Origin: Chitinophagales bacterium
Lineage (GTDB): Bacteria; Bacteroidota; Bacteroidia; Chitinophagales; LD1
Reading direction: 5' to 3'
Assembly: GCA_016787045.1 (NCBI GenBank)
Contig: JAEUVA010000008.1
Span: 177,743 to 241,742, forward strand
DNA length: 64,000 nucleotides
Shown here: positions 51,687-60,423 of the stretch, one piece after another
Numbering within the stretch: position 1 is the first letter of the stretch
How the letters are laid out: each line of letters starts with the position of its first letter
Notes under the pieces: generated by a model
The model's input: the letters and a program-made list of their open reading frames with translations, nothing else
What the model was told of the DNA's origin: nothing
Database searches by the model: none
Made by a program: the position numbers and the translations under genes

Positions 51687-53192
51687 ATGAAATCAACTTT
51701 ACGTTCTCTTTTGTTTTGCTCGGCCATTTTTTACAGCTATGGTTTAACTGCGCAAACCTGTAGCGACTGCCGTTTTCTTTCGCCAGTTTTTGATTCAGTG
51801 AAAGTGAGTACAGACTACTTTGCCAAGGGTGTAAATGCGGATGGTGATACACTGGATATGTACATGGATGTGTATGAGCCGTATGGCGATACCATGACCA
51901 ACCGACCTGTAATGATTTTTGCTTTTGGCGGTGGATTTGTGCAGGGCTCGCGTACCGATTGGTATGTGGTAGAAGTTTGCCGCCATTTTGCCAAGGCGGG
52001 CTATGTGGCGGTGAGCATTGATTACCGAACAGGTATTACGGTCAACGAAATTATTTCCCTTCAGTTTATGCGTATTTTCTTTAGACCCATGCAAGAAATG
52101 CGGGCTGCCGTGCAGCACCTCAAATGGGGTTATGCCGAAAATGGCGACCCTTACAGCATAGACACTTCGCGCATTATTATTGGTGGTGCTTCTGCCGGTG
52201 CTATTACTGCGCTGATGACGGCCTATTGCGATAAAGACAGCGAAATGGCCGAAATGGGCAACCTGAATGCTTTGAACGCACTGGGCGGTTTTTACAGCAC
52301 TTCGGGGTTTCATCAAAACTATAACTGGAACTCGCTGGCGGTAGTAAATGTGGCCGGTGCTTTAATCAAGGCCAATTGGATGGAGACAGGAGACATACCT
52401 GTGATTTCGGCCCATGGTGATGCCGATCAAGTGGTGCCCTATAAAGAGGGGGCATTTGCCGGGTTGAGCGCTTTTGGATTTAACCTGCAAGGTAGTTATG
52501 TAGTAGATACGGTGGCTCGCAACCGGGGCATTTGCAGCTACCTTTACACTATGGAGGGCAGAGACCACCCCAGTGAAGATATGGGTATAGAATACATTCG
52601 GAGTGTAGTGTACCGCATTTCGCAACGCATGTATGCGGTAATTAACGGGCGTAGCTTCTGCTGCCCACTGGCTGCGGATATTACCCCTAAAGATACTCTC
52701 TATTTTGCTCCGGGCGCACCCGATGCCACACTTAGTGCAGTAATTACTAATGATAACGGCAATGCACAACCCAAGTGGTGCAGTATTGGTTGTGGAGTAA
52801 GTTCAAGTGCCAACAGTGTAACCTTTACCCCAGATACCTCGCTCAAATACATGCTGCTAAGCGCAATAGAGGGCGGATGTGAGGCACCGGATATGCATAT
52901 ATTAGTGGATAGTACTGCCCTTGTAAGTTCGCTAACAACGGCTGATAAACTAGCAGCGTCATTATTTCCAATGCCGGCTGCTCACCAAGTAGAGTTACTG
53001 CTGAGTGAATACCAGAATCAACTCTACATTGTACTAACAGATGTTAGCGGGCGAGTAATTTCGGAGCAAAGCTTTGAGCATGTAGCAAAAAGTGTAATGA
53101 TAGATGTGAGTAACCTGAGTGCGGGTACTTACCTATTGTACTGGAATAATGGTACGCAGCACAATGCTCAAAAAATGGTAATTCAGCGATAG
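51687..53192 (+). CDS. Secreted alpha/beta hydrolase (esterase-like) with T9SS sorting domain
   Basis: 501 residues with a signal peptide ending near GLTAQ. The catalytic domain (~25-320) has the oxyanion motif FGGGFVQGS, nucleophile S169 in GASAGAIT, acid D247 in HGDADQVVP and H294 in GRDHP, a complete triad. It resembles carboxylesterases or acetyl-xylan-esterase-like enzymes; the substrate is unknown. A beta-rich spacer (~330-415) follows, and the end (LFPMPAAHQVELLLSE ... SAGTYLLYWNNG ... KMVIQR) is a degenerate type A sorting domain with PMPA in place of PNP. It would be exported through T9SS. It converges with proC; their stop codons abut. Confidence 0.87.
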   Translation: MKSTLRSLLFCSAIFYSYGLTAQTCSDCRFLSPVFDSVKVSTDYFAKGVNADGDTLDMYMDVYEPYGDTMTNRPVMIFAFGGGFVQGSRTDWYVVEVCRHFAKAGYVAVSIDYRTGITVNEIISLQFMRIFFRPMQEMRAAVQHLKWGYAENGDPYSIDTSRIIIGGASAGAITALMTAYCDKDSEMAEMGNLNALNALGGFYSTSGFHQNYNWNSLAVVNVAGALIKANWMETGDIPVISAHGDADQVVPYKEGAFAGLSAFGFNLQGSYVVDTVARNRGICSYLYTMEGRDHPSEDMGIEYIRSVVYRISQRMYAVINGRSFCCPLAADITPKDTLYFAPGAPDATLSAVITNDNGNAQPKWCSIGCGVSSSANSVTFTPDTSLKYMLLSAIEGGCEAPDMHILVDSTALVSSLTTADKLAASLFPMPAAHQVELLLSEYQNQLYIVLTDVSGRVISEQSFEHVAKSVMIDVSNLSAGTYLLYWNNGTQHNAQKMVIQR

Positions 53193-53999
53193 TTATTTTG
53201 CTTTGCCTAACTCTGCGGCTCTGTTAGCTGCTGCCTGTAAGCCATCCTGAATACTTGTACTCAATTGCTTGTTTTGAAACTCTGCCAAGGCCGCCTCAGT
53301 AGTGCCACCTTTAGAAGCCACTTTGATAATCCACTCTTCGCAACTCAAACCGTGCTGGTTGTGCAGATGCACTGCACCCATAAAAGTTTGGTTAGCCATC
53401 AACTCGGCTGCTTGTTTGCTAAATCCAAAAGCTACGGCTTTATCAATGATAGATTGCATGAAGTAATACACATAAGCAGGGCCACTGCCTGAAATGGCGG
53501 TGGCAGCATCAATGAGGTTTTCGTTTTCAACATACAACGATTTGCCAGTGGCATTGAGCAGATTCTGAACAATAAAAAGTTCTTTGCGGTCTATGCCTGC
53601 AGAGCAGGTAAAGACCGTCATACCCATACCGATTTGTGCCGGAAGGTTGGGCATGGCACGTACTACTTTGGTAACGTTTAAACTTTGCTCAAGCGTACTT
53701 AAGGTTATACCGGCCATTATAGAAAGCATGAGTTGCTGCTCGTGTACGTATGGTTTTATCTCCGCAGCCAGTGCCGCAAAATCTTGAGGTTTTACACAGA
53801 GTAAAACTATATCGGCTAGTGCAATAACATCAGTTGGATGAGTAAAAATATTTTGCGGAGGAACATTCTTCAAAAACTCATCTTGCTGTGTTTTGTGGTC
53901 AAACACCAGTAAATCTGCTGGCTGCACAAAGTGATGTGCCAATAAACTACGGGCATAAGTTTTGCCCATGTTGCCGGCTCCGGCTATGAGTATTTTCAT
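53193..53999 (-). CDS. proC: Pyrroline-5-carboxylate reductase
   Basis: 268 residues. ProC reduces pyrroline-5-carboxylate to proline with NAD(P)H. The N-terminal Rossmann motif is IAGAGNMGKTYARSLL. RAMPNLPAQIGMGMTVF and SGSGPAYVYYFMQSIIDKAV are the conserved substrate/dimer segments, and VASKGGTTEAALAEF closes the protein. It is full length. Its stop codon follows that of the convergent hydrolase directly. A fadD-type gene lies upstream on the same strand, with a terminator between. Confidence 0.95.
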   Translation of the reverse strand: MKILIAGAGNMGKTYARSLLAHHFVQPADLLVFDHKTQQDEFLKNVPPQNIFTHPTDVIALADIVLLCVKPQDFAALAAEIKPYVHEQQLMLSIMAGITLSTLEQSLNVTKVVRAMPNLPAQIGMGMTVFTCSAGIDRKELFIVQNLLNATGKSLYVENENLIDAATAISGSGPAYVYYFMQSIIDKAVAFGFSKQAAELMANQTFMGAVHLHNQHGLSCEEWIIKVASKGGTTEAALAEFQNKQLSTSIQDGLQAAANRAAELGKAK

Positions 54000-54014
54000 T
54001 TTGATGGATTAAAA

Positions 54015-54045
54015 AAACCGGCTTGCATTTAATGTAAGCCGGTTT
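54015..54045 (-). terminator. Terminator after the fatty acyl-CoA ligase gene
   Basis: A stem with 10 strong pairs, AAACCGGCTT/AAGCCGGTTT (54015-54024 with 54036-54045), extends by G-T, C-G and A-T pairs to a 5-base loop. On the minus strand it is followed by a TTTTTTT-type run (54017-54011). Confidence 0.85.
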
Positions 54046-54070
54046 GTGATTTTTGATTTTTAAACTGGAG

Positions 54071-55873
54071 CTATGCGTACAGCGCCTCAATCTCCGCTTT
54101 GTATTTTTCATTTACTACCTTACGCTTTACTTTCATGGTAGGGGTTAGTTCACCGCCATCTATACTCCATTCTTTGGGCATTAGTGTAAACTTTTTCACG
54201 GTTTCCCACTGACCAAAGTTTTTATTCTTTTCGTCAATGTATTGCTGAAACACCTTTTTTACTTCTGGCGACTTGGCCATTTCTTCAGGTGTTTTTGCAT
54301 TTACTCCGTTCTTTAAGCACCACTCGGTTAAGTTTAAGAAGTTAGGAACTATAAGGGCCGTTACATAGTTGCGGTTCTCTCCTACCACCATAATTTGCTC
54401 TACAAAAGGTATCTCCTTCATTTTGTTTTCTATCTGCTGAGGAGCAATATATTTACCACCAGAGGTTTTGAAAAGTTCTTTTACGCGGTCGGTAATTTTG
54501 ATGTATTTGCCGCCATTGTACTCCAAAAAGCGACCCACATCACCGGTGTGTAGCCAACCATCTTTAATAGTCTCGTCAGTCAAATCTTTACGGTTGTAGT
54601 ACCCCATCATCACATTGGGGCCTTTGGCTAAAATTTCTCCCTCGCCTTCAGCCATGCCTTCGCGGTGGTCTAATTTTACTTCTACGCCATCTATCACCAT
54701 ACCTACCGATCCAAATTTAATACGAGTTAAATCAAACGGGTTTACCGAAATTACGGGGGATGATTCGGTTTGTCCGTAACCTTCCATGATGGGGATACCC
54801 GCACAAGTAAACACACGGGCCAGCAATGGATTCAGAGCAGCAGCACCGGTACAAATACCTTCGCACTGACCGCCAAGGGCTTCGCGCCATTTTTTGTAAA
54901 TGAGTTTATCGTAGGCCGCTCTTTTTATTTTATCAGTAAAACTGTAACCACCGGCAAGGTCTTTTTCCAAGTCATAGTTTTTGGCAAAGTCCATGGCACT
55001 GGCGTATAGATTCTTTTTCCAACCTTCCAAATTATTACCGGCACTTTCTAATTTGATATATACTTTTTCTAACAGACGAGGTACAGAGGTAAAGAAATTT
55101 GGTTTTACTTCTTTGAGGTTATCAGCAATAGTTTCCATGCTTTCGGCATAATACACCGATACCCCTTGCATCATGTAAACATAAACTACCACACGCTCAA
55201 AAATGTGGCACAAGGGCAAAAAGCTAAGTACGCGCTTACTGTCTGTTAAAGGAAGCATTGGTAAGACCGCTTTGATATTGCTCACCACGTTGTTGTGCGA
55301 GAGCATTACCCCTTTGGGGTTTCCGGTAGTACCTGAAGTATAAATAATGGTGGCTAATTGCTCGGGCTTAACCGAGTTTTTAAGTGTTTGTATTTCGGCA
55401 TCGTAAGCACCGGCAGCAGAATTGATGAAGTCGCCAAAAAACTCGCATCCCTCCACTTTATCAAAACTGATAATTCCTTGCAGGGAAGGAACATCGGCCT
55501 TGATGGCATTTATTTTTTCATACAACTTAGCATCACTAACAAATGCGTATTTGATAGATGCATCGTTGAAAATAAATTTGTACTCACCTTCGCTTATGGT
55601 AGGGTAAATAGGCACATTGACAGCACTAATTTGCAAAATGCCCAAGTCTGTCATGTTCCACTCCGGTCGATTGGGCGATACAATTGCAATTTTGTCATCG
55701 GGTTTTACACCGAGTTTCAATAAAGCTGCACTTACTTTGTTGGCAGTGCTGATTACATCGTCAGTAGAATACTGCTTCCATGAACCGTTTACTTTTGCGG
55801 CAAAAGCATCGGGCTGAGCATACTTTTGTTTCTGAATATAAATGGAATCAAACAGGCGGGTAAACTCTTGCAT
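54071..55873 (-). CDS. Long-chain fatty acid-CoA ligase (AMP-forming)
   Basis: 600 residues. The enzyme activates fatty acids to acyl-CoA via acyl-AMP. Motifs of the ANL superfamily are in order: TIIYTSGTTGNPKGVML (P-loop), SVPRLLEKVY, GYGQTESSPVI, TGDVGRF and the C-terminal hinge/lysine region KELFKTSGGKYIAPQQIE. It is a FadD/ACSL-like subtype of the length common in Bacteroidota (~590-600). It has no transmembrane segment. It is likely used for lipid uptake or beta-oxidation; no neighbouring fad genes are seen. Confidence 0.92.
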   Translation of the reverse strand: MQEFTRLFDSIYIQKQKYAQPDAFAAKVNGSWKQYSTDDVISTANKVSAALLKLGVKPDDKIAIVSPNRPEWNMTDLGILQISAVNVPIYPTISEGEYKFIFNDASIKYAFVSDAKLYEKINAIKADVPSLQGIISFDKVEGCEFFGDFINSAAGAYDAEIQTLKNSVKPEQLATIIYTSGTTGNPKGVMLSHNNVVSNIKAVLPMLPLTDSKRVLSFLPLCHIFERVVVYVYMMQGVSVYYAESMETIADNLKEVKPNFFTSVPRLLEKVYIKLESAGNNLEGWKKNLYASAMDFAKNYDLEKDLAGGYSFTDKIKRAAYDKLIYKKWREALGGQCEGICTGAAALNPLLARVFTCAGIPIMEGYGQTESSPVISVNPFDLTRIKFGSVGMVIDGVEVKLDHREGMAEGEGEILAKGPNVMMGYYNRKDLTDETIKDGWLHTGDVGRFLEYNGGKYIKITDRVKELFKTSGGKYIAPQQIENKMKEIPFVEQIMVVGENRNYVTALIVPNFLNLTEWCLKNGVNAKTPEEMAKSPEVKKVFQQYIDEKNKNFGQWETVKKFTLMPKEWSIDGGELTPTMKVKRKVVNEKYKAEIEALYA

Positions 55874-55991
55874 AGGGTTTGGTTTTTAGTGTGAACGGTA
55901 AATATATACGGGCATAACCAATGTGCAACAAACCACACTAAATTCTGTTCATTAAAATTTCTTAACAGAAAGGTAGCCCCCCTCTATACAA

Positions 55992-57887
55992 CTACTTGCG
56001 CGCCTTCATCCGCTTTTCGTTCTCCTTCTGTATTTCTTCCAGCTTAGCCATCCAACCCGATTTTTTGGGAGGGTTCTTTTTATTCTCCTCTATCTGCTTG
56101 CGCAGTTTAACTTCATCAATAAAAAACTTCTGAATAATCCACTGATGAGCTACACCAAAAAGGTTTTGCAATAGGTAGTAGTAAGTTAAGGCCGCTGGAA
56201 ATGAGTTGAAAATAAACATGAGCATAACGGGCATAAAATACGGCACGTACTTCATTCCCGGCTGCTGATTGGCCATAGGGTTCAGATTATTATTCATTAC
56301 TGCCTGAATAATGGAAGTGATGGTCATGAGTATGGTAAACAAACTCAAGTGCGTAATGCCTAACAGAGGCAGCGGTTTTGCCCAAGTCCAAATAGAGTCA
56401 AAAGAAGAAAGGTCGGAAGCCCACAAAAACGGTTGCTGCCTTAACTCTATGGATGCCGGAAAGAAATAATACATAGCCATGAGGATGGGCATTTGCAGCA
56501 ACAGCGGGAAACAGCCCCCCAGCGGATTAACACCGGCTTTGCTGTATATTTTCATTTGCTCCTGGCTGATGCGTTGTTGGTCATCGCCATATTTTTCTTT
56601 GAGCGCGGCCAGTTCGGGTGCCAGTATTTTCATTTTGGCGCTGCTCTCTATGCTTTTAGAGGTAAGCGGGTGCATGGCCAATTTCAGCATCAAAGTCATA
56701 AGCAAAATGATAATGCCGTAGTTGATATGAATACTATCAAACCAACTGAATACCCAAATAATAAAGCGGGTGATGTATTTGATCCAGGCAAATCCCCAAA
56801 AATTTGGACCGAGCTTTACGATTTCTTCTGCGCTATTGTCTAAAGCATTAAGCGTATTGAAACTGTTTGGTCCAATAAAAAATTGAAAGCTGTAGCTATT
56901 GTCTTGCGTGGGGTTATAGTTAAGAATAAAGTCGGCTTTGTATTTTTTGACATAGCTTTTATCGTTCTTATCAAACTGAGATTGCAATTTGCCTTTGGCA
57001 AATTTGCCATCACTAAACAGCGTAGCGTTAAAAAACTGCTGCTTAAAACTCATCCACTCTACGGGTACATCAAAAGTAGCATCGTTTTTATCGGCATCTT
57101 CATCAAAGTGCTCTACTCCTTTTTGGTAATAACGGTAGTAGAGAGAAGAATACCTGCGCTCTAACTCTACATTTTGCTCTAATGCGGTGAGCGTGTTTTT
57201 CCATTCCACATTTATGAAAGTGGTATTAGAGGGCAATACTGTAGAAAGACCCACAGTGCTGACGTCATAATCAATTAGGTATTCGTTTCCACGAAGTGTA
57301 TATTTCTGTTCAAAGTATTTTCCATCTGCGGCCTTTAAGCGAAATGAAATTGAGTTTTGGAGTGTATCGGTAACTACAAATGGCTCGCCCACTATGTCAA
57401 AATACAGGTCTGCGGTGTTTACTACCTTATCGTTACCCACCGGAAACTGATAGCTGAGTGTATTAGTAGCATCGGTGAAAAGAATAAGCGGTTGCTTATC
57501 CCAGGTTTTGTATTTTTTAAGCTCTATACTTTTGATTTGTGCTCCTTTGTTGGTGAACACAATTTTTTGAACATCATTTTCTACGGTGATCGTTTTTTCT
57601 TCGCCAATGGTGCTGGCAGTAAAAACACCGGCATCTGATGCTGCTACCGGTTTTGCACTATCGGATGCTGCTAGTGAAATTGCTGGAGAAGGTGTGGTTA
57701 TATTACCGGTGGTGTCTATGGCCACTACCTGTTTACTTTTTTGAATAGAATCTTTGCGGGCTTCTTCTACTTTGGCTTGCTCCTTCTCGCGTTTTTCCAT
57801 TTCCTTTTTGTTGGAATACATGAAAAATGCAAACATGAGTACGCTCAGCAGTACCCAACCAATCACCGTTTCTTTGTTCTTAAACAT
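55992..57887 (-). CDS. yidC: Membrane protein insertase YidC
   Basis: 631 residues. YidC inserts and folds inner-membrane proteins with or without SecYEG. A first membrane segment (VIGWVLLSVLMFAFFMYS) is followed by a large periplasmic beta domain (~100-365), then the conserved membrane core: ILLMTLMLKLAMHPLTSKS, NPLGGCFPLLLQMPILMAMYYFF and a final hairpin (PYFMPVMLMFIFNSFPAALTYYYLLQN). The cytoplasmic C-terminal tail is strongly basic. It is of the type found in Gram-negative bacteria. A consensus-like promoter lies just upstream at 57916. The CTP synthase gene often seen next to it in related genomes is not here. Confidence 0.96.
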   Translation of the reverse strand: MFKNKETVIGWVLLSVLMFAFFMYSNKKEMEKREKEQAKVEEARKDSIQKSKQVVAIDTTGNITTPSPAISLAASDSAKPVAASDAGVFTASTIGEEKTITVENDVQKIVFTNKGAQIKSIELKKYKTWDKQPLILFTDATNTLSYQFPVGNDKVVNTADLYFDIVGEPFVVTDTLQNSISFRLKAADGKYFEQKYTLRGNEYLIDYDVSTVGLSTVLPSNTTFINVEWKNTLTALEQNVELERRYSSLYYRYYQKGVEHFDEDADKNDATFDVPVEWMSFKQQFFNATLFSDGKFAKGKLQSQFDKNDKSYVKKYKADFILNYNPTQDNSYSFQFFIGPNSFNTLNALDNSAEEIVKLGPNFWGFAWIKYITRFIIWVFSWFDSIHINYGIIILLMTLMLKLAMHPLTSKSIESSAKMKILAPELAALKEKYGDDQQRISQEQMKIYSKAGVNPLGGCFPLLLQMPILMAMYYFFPASIELRQQPFLWASDLSSFDSIWTWAKPLPLLGITHLSLFTILMTITSIIQAVMNNNLNPMANQQPGMKYVPYFMPVMLMFIFNSFPAALTYYYLLQNLFGVAHQWIIQKFFIDEVKLRKQIEENKKNPPKKSGWMAKLEEIQKENEKRMKARK

Positions 57888-57915
57888 ACTTGTAATACAG
57901 GGTTAAAAAGGGCGG

Positions 57916-57945
57916 CAAACCTACGCGAAAATGCCGATTGGCAAA
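57916..57945 (-). promoter_or_regulatory. Promoter of yidC
   Basis: On the minus strand: TTTG (57945-57942), 18 bp, TAGGTTTG (57923-57916), 28 bp before the yidC start codon; the spacer is one base short of consensus. Confidence 0.6.
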
Positions 57946-58008
57946 ACGGAAGTAGCCAAAGGGTTGACGAAAGGCACAACCAGATATTTTTCAACAGAAA
58001 AAGTATAG

Positions 58009-58371
58009 TTAAACCGATTCAAAATATTCTACAATACGCTGCTTGAGCAGGGTATCTTGCTCTTTAAGAGAAAGTATAGGAAGGTCTTTGTTTTTTTCGT
58101 AGTGCGGAAAGCCATCGGCATCGGTATGCGTGTAAACATAAAAGCCATCGGCAGAGAGCAGTTTGCACATGGCTATGTGCATCAAATCTTGCTTTTCTTC
58201 TTTCTCCCACTTATCTTTTACTATCCCCACTTCATTAATACCAATAATAAAGAGCATGGCGTTAATATCGGGACGCTGGCCAAACATGTCTTTTACTTTG
58301 TTGCGTACGGCATACCAACGAAGGTCAAAGTTTTTTTCCTGTTCGGTTTTATTGTCGTTGAGCAGTGGCAT
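58009..58371 (-). CDS. Conserved hypothetical cytoplasmic protein
   Basis: 120 residues with no signal peptide or membrane segment. The sequence has helical segments (WYAVRNKVKDMFGQR, DINAMLFIIGINEVGIVKDKWEKEEKQDLMHIAMCKLL) and a conserved-looking YTHTDADGFPHYEKNKDLP. I do not recognise the family or any catalytic motif. It starts 2 bp after the omega-amidase stop, so it is probably cotranscribed with the aminotransferase/omega-amidase pair. It is 121 bp upstream of yidC, which has its own promoter. Confidence 0.75.
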   Translation of the reverse strand: MPLLNDNKTEQEKNFDLRWYAVRNKVKDMFGQRPDINAMLFIIGINEVGIVKDKWEKEEKQDLMHIAMCKLLSADGFYVYTHTDADGFPHYEKNKDLPILSLKEQDTLLKQRIVEYFESV

Positions 58372-58373
58372 AG

Positions 58374-59186
58374 TTAATGGCTTTTGAATTTGTGTTTAGC
58401 CCCCAACTCAAAATCGTCAGCATCGGCTAAAAATGAAAACTGCTGCCGAACAGACAACAAATTATATCTGTTGATTTCTATGGTATGAACAACCTCTTCA
58501 TCATTAGCATGAAAAAGTACTTGGCCTAATGGGTCTATCACCAGCGAATCTCCGCAGTGGTAAATATCGTTCCCGTCATTACCCACCCGGTTAATTCCTA
58601 CTACATAGCACTGGTTTTCTATGGCCCTTGCCACTAATAATTGTTTCCAGGCATGGCTTCTGCGCTCCGGCCAATTGGCCACATAAAAAAGTGCATCATA
58701 TTCTGCCTCTCCGTTTTGCATTAACCTATTTCTGCTCCACACCGGAAAACGCAAATCATAGCAAATGAGGGGGCGTATTTTCCAATCAGTTAACTGTGCT
58801 ACAAGTTTGCTGTTGCCCGGTGACATTACTTTATCTTCTCCGGTAAGCGAAAACAAGTGGCGTTTATCATACTTCAGCACCTCTCCATCGGGCTGTACCC
58901 ATAGCAAACGGTTGTAATATTTATTCCCTTCTTCTACTATAATGCTTCCGGTTACTACAGCGTTTTTTTCAGCGGCTAATTGTTTCATCCAATAAACAGT
59001 ATTGCCTTGTGTTTGCTCTGCCAAACTTTGGGGCTTCATACTAAACCCGGTGGTAAATGTTTCTGGTAATATAATAACATCTGTATCAGAAATATGCTGC
59101 AATTTTTGAGCGAACATGGCCCGGTTTGCCGCAGCATCTTCCCAACAAAGAGTGGACTGCACTATGGTTATTCTTAGATTGCTCAT
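58374..59186 (-). CDS. Nitrilase-family omega-amidase
   Basis: 270 residues from the ATG at 59186; the frame is open further upstream but would overlap the aminotransferase. The nitrilase triad is present: E42 in ILPETFTTGF, Lys in YDKRHLFSL and Cys in PLICYDLRFP. The YafV/Nit2-like subfamily hydrolyses alpha-ketoglutaramate or alpha-ketosuccinamate. It follows an aminotransferase by 10 bp; the pair matches the glutamine transaminase plus omega-amidase route that drives methionine/aromatic transamination. This function is inferred from family and context; other C-N hydrolase substrates cannot be excluded. Confidence 0.88.
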   Translation of the reverse strand: MSNLRITIVQSTLCWEDAAANRAMFAQKLQHISDTDVIILPETFTTGFSMKPQSLAEQTQGNTVYWMKQLAAEKNAVVTGSIIVEEGNKYYNRLLWVQPDGEVLKYDKRHLFSLTGEDKVMSPGNSKLVAQLTDWKIRPLICYDLRFPVWSRNRLMQNGEAEYDALFYVANWPERRSHAWKQLLVARAIENQCYVVGINRVGNDGNDIYHCGDSLVIDPLGQVLFHANDEEVVHTIEINRYNLLSVRQQFSFLADADDFELGAKHKFKSH

Positions 59187-59196
59187 TTTACCATGC

Positions 59197-60351
59197 TTAA
59201 ACTTTGAGCAATAAATCTGCCGCTTTGCGAAGAGTAGTTTCTTCTTTAGCAAAACAAAAACGGATGATGCTACTATCTATATGGCTTCGGTAAAATACCG
59301 ACACAGGAATGGCCGCCACACCTTTATCTTTAGTGAGCCGCTTCACAAATTCCACATCGCGTTCCTCGCTAATTTTGCTGTAGCTGACCAACTGAAAATA
59401 TGTACCGGCACAATCCAGCAATTTGAACCGTGAAGAAGAAATGGCGTTGCGGAAGTAATCGCGCTTTTGTTCGTAGAAATTATTCAACTCCAAATACCAA
59501 TCTGTTTCATTGAGCACTTCGGCAAAACCCGCTTGCATCACCGAGTTTACACTAAACACATTGTACTGATGTACTTTTCTAAACTCGGCCATCAGATTTT
59601 GCGGAGCAATGCAATAGCCCATTTTCCAACCGGTGCAATGGTAGGTTTTGCCAAATGAAGACACCACAAAACTGCGCTCAGCCAACTTGGGGTAGCGCAA
59701 TACACTCTGGTGCTGCAATCCATCAAACACAATGTGTTCATACACCTCATCGCTAAGCAATACAATGTCTGTACGATGCACTAATTTTTCTAACTGCTCC
59801 ATATCGTCTGCGCTTAACACAGTACCTGTTGGGTTATGCGGTGTATTGACAATAATCATGCGCGTGCGCTGGTTAATGAGCCGCTTTACTTTTTGCCAAT
59901 CTACCTTGTATTCAGGGGCTTCTAAATCGTAGTAAATGGCTTTGCCACCGGCTAACTCAATGGCCGGTGCGTAGCTATCGTATGCTGGTGCAAAAAGAAT
60001 AACTTCTTCATCCTCACGTACCACAGATAGTATAGCCGTAAAAATGGCTTGTGTGCCTCCTGCGGTGATAGTCACTTCTGTATCAGGGTTCACTTCACTT
60101 CCGTAAAGTGATTGTACTTTTTCAGCAATGCGTTCGCGCAGCAAAACATTGCCCGCCATGGGCGCATATTGATTTTGCTGGTAGCGCATGGCGTGGTTTA
60201 CTGCCTCTACCAGTTTTGGGTGCGGGTTAAAATCCGGAAATCCTTGTGATAAGTTGACTGCACCATGCTCTTTGGCCAGCGCACTCATCACTGAAAATAT
60301 GGTGGTGCCTGTGTTGGGTAACTTAGAGTATATGGTAGAGGGAAAGTTCAT
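59197..60351 (-). CDS. Methionine/glutamine transaminase (YbdL/GTK-like, PLP class I)
   Basis: 384 residues. The class I aminotransferase fold is shown by NLSQGFPDFNPHP, AGGTQAIFTAIL, NTPHNPTGTV, DEVYEHIVF and the PLP lysine in SSFGKTYHCTGWK. The best match by pattern is the methionine aminotransferase YbdL / kynurenine-glutamine transaminase K group, in which glutamine is the amino donor. The adjacent omega-amidase supports this, as it would remove the alpha-ketoglutaramate by-product. It is the first gene of its operon; no consensus promoter was found in the 72 bp before it. Confidence 0.9.
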   Translation of the reverse strand: MNFPSTIYSKLPNTGTTIFSVMSALAKEHGAVNLSQGFPDFNPHPKLVEAVNHAMRYQQNQYAPMAGNVLLRERIAEKVQSLYGSEVNPDTEVTITAGGTQAIFTAILSVVREDEEVILFAPAYDSYAPAIELAGGKAIYYDLEAPEYKVDWQKVKRLINQRTRMIIVNTPHNPTGTVLSADDMEQLEKLVHRTDIVLLSDEVYEHIVFDGLQHQSVLRYPKLAERSFVVSSFGKTYHCTGWKMGYCIAPQNLMAEFRKVHQYNVFSVNSVMQAGFAEVLNETDWYLELNNFYEQKRDYFRNAISSSRFKLLDCAGTYFQLVSYSKISEERDVEFVKRLTKDKGVAAIPVSVFYRSHIDSSIIRFCFAKEETTLRKAADLLLKV

Positions 60352-60423
60352 GCGTTAGTAATGCGTCAGTACAGCTAAATAATTAATAAATTTAACCACA
60401 AGCTCTCTTGGACCAAAAAAGCG

